Source: Chamaea fasciata (taxonomy: Eukaryota; Chordata; Aves; Passeriformes; Sylviidae). Taken from it: DNA of 64,000 nucleotides. The position numbers and the translations under genes were made by a program. The notes under the pieces are model-generated. The model worked only from the letters and a program-made list of their open reading frames with translations, was not told the DNA's origin and ran no database searches. Every line of letters starts with the position of its first letter. Position 1 is the first letter of the stretch. The DNA is taken from assembly GCA_029207755.1 (NCBI GenBank), contig JARCOQ010000003.1:98968646-99032645 (forward strand), in the 5' to 3' direction. This document shows positions 54,652-64,000 of this stretch, in pieces.

Positions 54652-57600
54652 TTTCCTCTCTCCAGTGGCAGGAATCGAAGATTTAATAGTGGTTTGGCAG
54701 TTTGCGGAGAAAAACCTGAGCAGTGTGCCAGTTTGCTGGGAGGGAGGAGCAGAGGGAAGGTGAAACACCCTGCGACTCATTCTCACTGCAGCCAACTGAC
54801 TTAAGGTTTGGACTTAACCCGTTTATGGGATTCAACCTTCAACATGTCCGATTATTTGGAAAACATAGGAAAGCCCAGACCTCGGGGGAGGCACTTCCCC
54901 AGCACCCTGCCTGCCTGTCTGCCTGTCTGTTTGCCACTGGAGCCTCTGCTGCTCTCCCCGCTGTGCTCCAGCACCCCGGCAGGAGATTCCTGTTTTTATG
55001 CACATCAATTTCTGCAGTTTTTAACGTGGGGGAAAAGCACCAAATATGTTTGGGTTTGTTTGATAAGGTTTATTGTTTGTTTTTTTTAATGATTATCCCT
55101 TACAGTTTGCTTTCCCAGCTCGGTTCTGTGTTGCTAACTGGAAATGCAGACTTAAAGGAGGCAGTACTGGAACTAAAGAAACCAGGCAGGAAAGGGAAGA
55201 CAATGGCTTGGATAAAAATCATTCCCCTGGACAGAAATGGATAACCAGACTGAGAGGGATGAAGAGGGATCCCCAAACTCCAGCCCCTGTCTTTGGGAGG
55301 CTGCTTTGGGAAGGCTGGGGAGAGGGGGCAAGCTGAACTCTGAGCATAGGAGCCCTGTAGGAAGGGAGGGAGCTGGAGGCTGCAGGGGTGTGTCAGTGGG
55401 AAGCTGGAGACTGAGGGAGCTGGCTGCAAGCTCCTACACCCCCAGGATGAGCAAATGCAACTTGCTTGGCCTGGGAACAGAGAGGATTCATGTAGGTAAG
55501 GGAATATGCTGGGAGACCTGTGTGCTGAGGCATTACACCTTGGCCACCTGTCACTTCAATTTTGTTGGGGATGAATAAAGGGGTTTCTAGGGGGGAAGCT
55601 GCAGATTCATAGCATTTGGCTGGTGGAAAGCAAACCTTTTTCTGAGAGAGCCACAGTAGGTGTAGTTGGTCACAGCTTAGTGTGAGCCTTGGCAACCCTC
55701 CCAGGAGAGGGACACAAGTCCCTTTGCTCACTGAGCATCCCTCCTGAGAGCCCAGGAAGGAGGACAGTGTCTGTGGCACAGTAGTCATGACGGGACAAAA
55801 CTCTCATTTGTTGTTTACCGTTGTTAATCTTCAGTTCAGAAATAATGCAATCACATCAGAGTCATCCCTGCCTCTGCTGTGGATGCTCTGCTTGGAGAAG
55901 GCCTCGGAGGGAGGTTCCTGGAGGGCAGCTCAGGCTGCAGACCTGCTTTGTGTCACTGGCACAACTGTGTGTGCAAAACAAGTACATCCAGGGCTCTGTG
56001 CCCCAGCCTGACCCCAAAGCTCCTCTGTTCACAATGTGTGTTCTCCTGAGCAACAGAGAGCTGTTTGCAGGGCTGGTGCTCCTTCCCAGCACCATCCCAG
56101 GTGCAGCTAGCCCTTTCCTTTCAGGAGTGCAACCTCCTCAAACAAGAAAAGGAGGAATAACCTCTCCAGGAGATGCCTAAGAGGATCAACTTAGGAGAAA
56201 GGAACCTCTCAGCTTTTGACCTATTATCTTACCTCTCCTTAACAGTGGCTTCTGCTTTAGGGCAGGGCTTTGTAATGGTCATTTGGTACTCAGGTCTCCA
56301 TCTGTGTTGAGGGCAACCTGTACAATGCCTGTGGAAGTAGGATTCATTGGCATCCCAGCTGGCCCAGGTTTTGTCCTGCTGCCCCTTGCCTGCCAAGGAT
56401 GTTCTGTGTGCTCCAAATAATGTATAAGGCTGGGCAGGGAGAAAAGATCTCCAAAGACAGCATCTTGAAATGCCAGGCTGCAGTTTTTGGCCAGGCGTTT
56501 CCACCTTACACAGAAAGTGGGAGCTGAGTTCTTAAATACCTTGAATGAGTGTCTAAAATTCATAAAACTTTTTGAGATTCTTCACCATTTGCCTTTTCAC
56601 ATTTTTGTTCATTGTGCAGAAAAGAACATTTAATTTTTAAGAAGACAAGGAGTATGTATGTTGTTAAGTAACAAATGTATTAAATATTTCATCGAGGGAA
56701 ATGTTTTAATAGGCACTTTGGGTTTCATGTGCTTACTTTTGATAGCTTACGTGAAAACTGTTGTGGGAAAATATGATCTTCTTTTGCCAAGACAAAATGT
56801 TTCTCAGCCCTAGTCATTACATTTACTTGTCCATGACCCTGATCAGAAGAGTAGTGACACTAGTTCATAAGTTGATGTTTATATCAGCAGCCTGATAAAA
56901 GACTAGAGCCCACAGGCTTTAAATATTGAGCATGACCCTATTTTTCAGAAGTTGTGTTATTAATATCATGGTCATTGTTTTTTTGTTTGTTTGGTTGGGT
57001 TTTTTTGCAACTAATTAAATGTTGTTATATGGTCTCTCTCCTTCATGTGGAATGACTCCTGGTCAAAACAAAGGCAATGCTGAACTTCACAAGCATCTGG
57101 GGTTAGATCCTCGTTTGGAGTAATCTGTTTCATACCTTCACCTCATTATGCCTGTATTTGATAGATTTCTATGGCAGTTAATGGTGGGCTGTGTTTAGAT
57201 ATTTGCATATGACTTAATGTTATGCTATTTACATACAGAGCATAGTACATAGGAATAGAGTCTGCTCTTTGGAGTCTGATGAAATGCCAGTGAGCTTGTA
57301 GGTGTGATGCAATGTACCTGTGATCAGGGACAGCTGAATCAGGGATTGAAAATGAGCTGTCAGGGAAGATGTCATGAAAGCAGACTCAGCCTACAGTGCC
57401 AGCTCATCTAACCTTTGGCTGCAGGGGGAAAAGGGAGGAACACGTTCTCTCTTCTCCCATGGTTTAGTATCTAAAATGACTGCATTAGTACCTGCAAAAA
57501 TGAGAAATAAAAAGCAGTCTGTTTCTGGTATTCCTTTTCTTTCATAAATCAAATGGTATTTTGGGAGGATTACAGTCCTATAGATTAAGTGGTTTGGCAA

Positions 57601-60600
57601 AAAATTATTTTGCTGCAAGTTGTGAAGTGAGAAGTGCACAAAAGAAATTTCTGTTCTTCTTCTTTACCAAAAATTGTTCTCCTCTTTCTTGGCTGTACAG
57701 AGAGGATAATTCAGACACAGTGGGCTTGTTTGCCTCCTAAAGGAAGCAGCACAAATCAATAATTCTACCAGGGTCAGGACTCATCTGCATGGGAAGTCAG
57801 ACTGCTGTAATTATAGCTGTATTGCTGCAGTTATGAAATATAATCTCTTGTGTATCCTCTTATTACAGGATAAAGTGTGACTTCTTTTCAGCTTAGTTTA
57901 AACTACCTCTTCTGATGTTAAGAAACAACAGCTGTGTTGAAAATGCCCATGGTTCATATTGGAAGAGAAATACTCACATGAGGAATGAAGTTGCCAACAT
58001 GATTAATTAAATTCACACCTTTCTTTATAGTGGTGTAATTCCCCTTTTCTGTGGTTAATGTCAGATTCAAAGCAGTGTAAATACTTCCTGCAGCCTTTTT
58101 AAACTTCTGTTTTGAGCCTGCTGCTAATGAGCCGCCCAAGCAGAAAACCTGATTTCTGACATTTTAACAGGAAGGCGCTTTCTGCTGCTTCAACCAGGGC
58201 TGGGCAAAGCCAGAAGTCAGTGGTGTAATCCTGTCCCTGAGACCTCAAAGTAGTGGAGAGTGCCCCATAGACATTATTGTTCCCACTTTTACATCCTTGT
58301 TTGTTTGTGCTTGGTTAAAAAAATCATATCTTGGCCCTACTGATGCTAATGGCAGAAATCGGAGAGGGTTGGAGTGAGACGGGTTTTTTGCCTAGAGAGC
58401 ACAGAGCATTTCTCTAGGAGTTATCTTTGTCTGGTTCCCTGCCCTGTGTTCACTGCATCAAGCAATGGTTTTTGTCTAAAAGAATGAGTGAATTCTGTAA
58501 CTCTTCCCCCATCAGACTAGTTAGTTCTATCATCTCCAACAGGATGCAACCATATGCACAGAAACTTGCTCAAGTCTCTGCATGAAGGTTGAGCTTGGGC
58601 TGGTAATAAGGACTGGCTTTTAGCCCCAGGGACATTTCTCCTGGTTGTTTGTCACGACCTGCTACACCTCAAAAACCAGAATGATCCCCCTTCCATTTCT
58701 CAATCAGACTGGAAAAAAGATGCAATATTGTCAAATATTATAATCAGCAGTTTCGGTGCCAGAAGGGCTGCTCTTAAGCAAATTCTTGTTGGCTGGCAGC
58801 GTGCTGTGCACTATGCTGCCATTGGTGGTGACCTGCCCTGGGGACAGAGTCCACTGTTGGCAGTGCCTGGATATCAGGTAAGTTGATGCCTTTTTATTCT
58901 GTCTAACGGCAAATTGAAATAAAATGGTCCTCCTTATGTGATTATTAAATATACATGTTCCTGGTTTTATTCCATCAAGAAAATTAAATCCTGTGGTTTT
59001 GCTTTAGTGTATGCAAACCTTTGAAAACCTTGGTTACAAAGAAATGCAAAATGTCTCTTAGAGCCACTGAAAATATTGTGAATAAAGATGGACCAACAAA
59101 TAGTTTCTGCCTCACAACTTCATTATACGAAGATTCCACAGCTAAAATCTGAGGTCAGAAATCTGCCTCCTGCATCCTAGGGTTCTGGTATGTTTAAAAC
59201 ATTGATAAGGTGTTGCTCATCACTGGTCAGAAGAACTGTATTTTTACCTGTAATTATTTCTTAACAAAAAGTATGTTAAATTATCCTGTCACTAAGTCCA
59301 TTTTGACCAGTGCCTTACTATGTGTTAACAAAGTGTTAAAACCCAAATTCTGCTTCCTCCAAGTGCACCAAAATCCTCCTCTGCTTACTTTGATGAAGGA
59401 CAACATATGATGCCTGTGCAGGGATGATCCCAGGTTTGAAACAGTGAATCTCAGCTTAGTGAGGTGCTGACACACAAAGTCAGGGTGGGACCAGGTTTGG
59501 ATTTTGTCTCTCTCCTGAAACAGCTGCTTTCACCTGAAGCTGTAGATGGTGAGGCAAGCTGAAGAGTCTTTCTTGCATCACTCTTGAAGAACAGCTCCAC
59601 GTTTCTATGTGATGGCTACAGAGTCATTTCCCATACAAGAAGACGCTATTCCAGCTGACATCCAGACCAGAATGGTTACAGTGATCAGACTTACCCCTCT
59701 TTCTCAGCCTCCAGCAAGCTTAATACTCCATAACTCTGCAAACAGAGCCCAAAGGTCTTGCTGTGTGAGCTGATCTGTTAACTCAATGAATATTTTTTGT
59801 GCAATATGGGCTCTTTCTTTGGCTGCCATTTTTCAGGGACTAGCTCAACGCTGTGCAACCAGCTCTACCAATCCCTAAGAGTATGTGCTCCAAATCCCTT
59901 TGTGCTCCAAACTCAGGTGAGCTGCTTTGCCCCTGTGTTCACTGGTAACAGCACACAGCAGGGAGAGGGAAAATGCACACCTGAAGCATGGATATGCTTC
60001 GTGGAGAGAAGGAGGAGCATCACAGCTGATGGAAGTTGATCACCTCTGTGTTTTGCTACGTGGATGGATGATGCACAGGCAGGTACAATAATGTGCCTTT
60101 CTCTAGAGTTTGTGGCCATTCCTTTTCTCTTTCGTGCCAGACCTGTTTTCTCAATATTTTGAATTAATTTTACTGACCTGTTGTGCTTGGCATGCAGAGG
60201 TGATACTGCTGCTCTGAGTCACTCCCGTGGGATGAGGTAATGCTCCTGCTGGCTTCCCCACGTGTTGGGCGGTGGCTGCTCTCCCCCATAGGAGTGGTGA
60301 TCCAGAGACAGTGCAGCAGAGCGTGGGGGTTGTGCCTTCTCCCAGACCTCACTCCTGCAGGGGGCTACTGCATGCTCCTATTCCCTAAATTGATTAACCC
60401 CCTTTCTTCAGGCTTTCCTTATGCTTTCTTCACTGTACATCCTGCAGGCAAATGCCACAGCCCAGCTCTGCTGGTTAATGGGGGCATGGATTAGTAAGTA
60501 AAGGTTTTCTTCCCTGTGCAACAGTTCCTTCCTGCCCACTGCCGGGGTTTAAGCTTCCACCACGCACTAGGTGCAAGTTTGACCAGTGGCAGCTGCAGGT

Positions 60601-61609
60601 GTCACACTGCAGAATGTCCCTATCCTCTTGGGGGCCAGCCCATGCTGTGTCTCTTTCCTGTGAGCACTTACCTTCTTCTGCTTATGGCTGCATCCCTCTG
60701 CATCACTCTGGATTGCTCTGCATCGTTTGGCTTCCCTCTGTGTCCCTTTGTGTCCCCCTGCACATCTGGGTGGTCAGAGCAAAGTGTCAGGCCAGTGAGT
60801 CGGTTACTTCTCCACCTGCACCTCCTGTTGGGAAGCAGTCAAATCTCCGGGAACAAGGCTTGCTGGAGGCTGTGTCTGCTTTGTTTGCTCAGAGGCCATT
60901 CACACTGTGTGCCTGAATATGTATTTTTTTAATTACGTTGCTCCTGGCTCAAATGCCATTTACTTGGAACAGGCAGGTTTTCCTCCAGTGCAGCAGGGTA
61001 TTTACAGCCCTGCTAGTGCTGGCACAGAGAGAATGCATCTGAGGGCATACCCAGCTGGCCTGACAGTCCACCAAAGCATTGACTTCCATTTGTTTTTTCA
61101 ATGTACATATATCATATCATATATTGTATCTTTTAAAAGATATCTTTGTATTTTATGTTACTCCCAGTCCTCTTCCCCTCTTGCTGGGAGCAATCCTCCC
61201 TGCCAGGATGGAGCCCCAGCAACAGGAATGTGGGACCAGGGGCATCACTGTCCAGGGACCACAATGCACACTGGGAACCTTATCGCTAATCAGTCTTATG
61301 TGCTCTCCCAAAGCTGACAAAAGCAGGCATAAAGCTATAACAGGAGCACAAACTTGGCATTACCAGATCCTATTAATTCTCTATAAAAGCAATTACATGT
61401 TGGTGTCACATTGAGATTTCATACATACCAGGGCTTTGTCTCTTATTGCACAAATCTGGTGCTGGTGGTGACAGATCTGCAGCCACGAGTTCTCATACAT
61501 TTCCCCTAGCACTGGTGGTTACAGATGTTGCCCATGCTGTTGTGTGATATGAAGGTAAACCAAAAGAGGGATGTCACTTTTGGCACCTTGGGGGACTGAA
61601 TGAGTTTTT
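54652..61609. other. Intergenic DNA, no gene recognised
   Basis: Slightly more GC-rich around 54700-56500 and 60200-60900, with no recognisable exons. Contains a CCTG/TCTG simple patch at 54905-54935, a T/G-rich patch at about 56979-57010, a good splice-donor-like CAG|GTAAGT at 58876-58884 without a clear partner, and an imperfect CTCT/GCATC-type patch at about 60685-60765. Confidence 0.65.
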
Positions 61610-61870
61610 CACTGTAATAGAATGGTTTAGGTTGGAAAAGACCTTTAAATCAGATGTTAACACAGCACTGCCAAGTCCTCCACTAAACCATGTCCCCAAG
61701 TGTCACATCTTTTAAATCCCTTCCAGGATGGTGACTCACCCACTTCCCTGAACAGCCTGTTCCAATGCTTGACCATCCTTTCAATGAAGAAATTTTTACT
61801 AATATCCAATCTAAACCTCCTCTGGAACACTTAAGACCATTTCACCTTTAAAAATTTCCCATGACTGTGA
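61610..61870 (-). mobile_element. CR1 LINE 3' end, minus orientation
   Basis: A clear match over about 250 bp to the antisense of an avian CR1 3' end. It starts with the terminal tail (GAATGGTTTAGGTTGGAAAA) and continues through AACACAGCACTGCCAAGTCC, CACTAAACCATGTCCCCAAG, CAGCCTGTTCCAATGCTTGA and AATATCCAATCTAAACCTCC. It is 5'-truncated on the right, as is usual for CR1, and of a different subfamily from the 50.1 kb copy. It is diverged but complete at the 3' end. Confidence 0.92.
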
Positions 61871-63589
61871 ACAGTAATTATCTTTGTGAACACTGCCAAC
61901 ATTGCATCCCTCATGTTCAGCTGCTGTTTGCCACCACTGCTTTCAAAAGAGATCAATATGACACCAATCTGTGAGGAGTCATGTTCCCAGAGACCTAAGT
62001 CTTCCAGCACATAAACAACCCAGGAGTTTTTTGAAGACAGTACATCTTTGAGTGAAGTAGGAGGTGTCCTGGGCTCATGGAAGACGCAGTGATGAGGTCA
62101 TGAGTGGTCTACAAAATACCTGTACCCTTCTCACACTATTCAGAAATCACTGCTAGATTTTATCAAATGTCTGAAGAAGCTGAGGCAACACTCAGTAGCC
62201 TTTAAACCTCTGATTTAGGTGGAGAAGTGTGCTAGAAAGGCTTTGAAATTCTACATCTAGCTGTATAACGAAAACACCCACATCCAGTGGTACTTGTGTG
62301 TCTGAAGTCTTCAGATTTCTTATGCATGCTGTGACATTTCCCCTCCATTTAATGGCATTAATCCTATGCTGAGATTGCCTTGGCTTATTGCTGGGATGCT
62401 CTCCTGCTCAGCCTTTTGCTACAGTTGAGCAAATGAATACTTGGTGGTGTTCAGAACTTGCTATTTGGTTATTATTTTTGCTACATATTTTTTTCTTAAA
62501 TTCCAGCACCACTTTTCTCTCTCTCCCTCTCTTTTGTGTGTTACTTTCTGTGTAGTGTAAGCCCATCTGCATTTAGTCGAACGAGTGGGAACTGTGGGCA
62601 CGCAACAGTACATGATCCCTTCCATTACATAATTAAATTGCCATAATGTATATGACTTAGAAATATGTCTGAACAAGTTGCTATGAATCATACATTTTTC
62701 AGCCTGAAACTGCCCTATTTAGCTTCTGTTAATCATTTCACTGCTCCTACGTTTCAAAGTAAAGCTTCCCTTTGCTTCAACTCCAAAGGCAAAAGGATGG
62801 GAAGAGTGAAGCGCATTTCCATCTCAGTTATTCTAGTGCAATATGAACATAAGGTAAATTACAGCACGTGCAGTTGAGATCAGAATCTGGCACAGAGTCT
62901 CTGTGCCCCGTGATAAGAAATTTCTGCAGTCCTGACCTACTGAACTATAAGTAACAGCAAGCAAGTAGATGGGTAATTGCTGTAGTTCAATATCTCACAT
63001 AAATTTTGGGCACAGATTTGAGAGGCAAGTTTTCAAAAAATTTTAAAAAATTGAATCTGTTGTTTTCTTTCCTTACCCAAGTTGCTACTTGATCAAAATA
63101 AAAACAACAACAACAGCAACAAACTGTTCTGTCTTTAGTAGGATCCTGCTTTAAACAAGATACATCTTGTCTTTATCAGAAGCTGTCTGATGAGAGAGAG
63201 GATCCTGCCAAAAACATGGGAGAGATTTGGCTAGAACTAAATGTGAGAAGTCAGTGGTAAAAGGAAAAAAGTCCAATGTCTGCTTATTTACTCTGTGTCA
63301 GACTTTGTCTTCACTGGAGTTACTTTATCTTTCCCTGTGCAGCTCAGAGCAGAGCTTGGCGCTGGAGTGCCTGAGCTTTTGCAGTCTGGCTCGAGTAGCC
63401 AGGGTAGCTGAATCAGTGTGTCTGGGGAGTAGAAGTGTGAGTGTGAGTCAAAAGTGACACATCCTCGATTCAAGAAATCCACTTGGTTCAGAGAGCCCTG
63501 CCACAGCTCCAGCACCCACTGGGGAGGTAGTGGAGCTGATGGGTTCGAGTGCTTGTCCATCTGGGGAGCTGCCCTGGCCTGGCCCCAGC
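61871..63589. other. Intergenic DNA, no gene recognised
   Basis: No exon or RNA gene recognised. Diverged CR1 sequence may continue to about 62000. An (AAC)n-like patch lies near 63100-63122. Confidence 0.6.
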
Positions 63590-64000
63590 ACCATTCCCGG
63601 GCAGTGCCTCGTGTTTGGAGGCTGGCACCGGCTGGTGATCTCCGTGGGGTCAATCACCTACCCTGCAGGTCCCAGTGGGGTCTCGCTGGTTCTCCCCACG
63701 CAAAGCAGTATCAACAGGCGACCCGTGTTTCAGACTGGAGTCTGCTTTACTGTGGATTTTGGTGATTCATAGTCCTTCCTTTCTTTCTGCCTTATTTCTT
63801 ATTTCTGTTGTGTCAACGGCAGCCCAGCAGTTGCGAGTCACGGGCATCTTATTACCATGCGGAATCTTATAGTGAATGAGTAATCGAACCTCTGCAATGT
63901 GTTTTAGAGCCAGGCTTGCAAAATCTCTGGTGTAGCGAAGGGTCTGACTGCCGCGCAAAGGAAACACTGAGCAGTCCTGCCCTGCCTGGGGGAAGGTAGT
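63590..64000. other. CpG-containing block at the right edge, function unknown
   Basis: The last 400 bp, especially 63815-63955, carry many CpGs (for example in CAACGGC, TGCGAGTCACGGG, TGCGGAA, AATCGAA, TAGCGAAGG, GCCGCGC) where the surrounding 20 kb is CpG-poor. A 66-codon minus-strand frame (63767-63967) spans it but shows no known domain. It may be a conserved non-coding element or the edge of another CpG island. It continues beyond the window. Confidence 0.4.

Noticed and set aside
63767..63967. A 66-codon minus-strand frame at the right edge as a coding exon of a neighbouring gene
   Set aside because: It matches no protein I know, including TAF1B, and no convincing splice sites flank it. 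The CpG content is better explained as a regulatory element.

Overview
The window looks like ordinary nuclear DNA of a bird, or less likely another sauropsid. It is AT-leaning and gene-sparse, it carries several CR1 LINE fragments (the typical avian retroposon), and it holds one vertebrate gene with consensus GT-AG introns and a CpG-island promoter. I found no bacterial-type operon, CRISPR array, tRNA or rRNA. I also found no recognisable provirus.

The only gene I can identify is a complete, intact YWHAQ (14-3-3 theta/tau) on the minus strand. A non-coding first exon lies in a CpG island (donor at 37531). The start-codon exon is 36142-36526, with the ATG at 36435. Four more coding exons follow: 21074-21197, 18540-18703, 18074-18169, and 17066 down to the stop at 17007. 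The coding pieces are 294+124+164+96+60 nt, which gives exactly 245 codons plus a stop, the normal length for theta. A 3' UTR of about 0.65 or 1.0 kb runs left to poly(A) signals near 16356 and 16013.

Layout: 1-15990 is intergenic DNA downstream of YWHAQ. 16000-37604 is the gene, with a 15 kb intron 2. About 36960-38380 is the CpG island and promoter, with CCAAT boxes, GC boxes and a consensus CRE next to an RFX-type X-box. 38400-64000 is gene-free upstream DNA. It holds CR1 fragments, a perfect 53-bp tandem duplication, homopolymer and AT-rich simple repeats, and a few candidate regulatory motifs.

Nearly all long open frames are chance frames, either in the CpG island (GC-rich, few stops) or scattered elsewhere. 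I see no convincing new biological system. The points worth a second look are the C13 tract beside the exon 4 splice donor, the CRE/X-box promoter block, a possible divergent transcript, the inverted CR1 pair, the 53-bp duplication, and a CpG-bearing block at the right edge.
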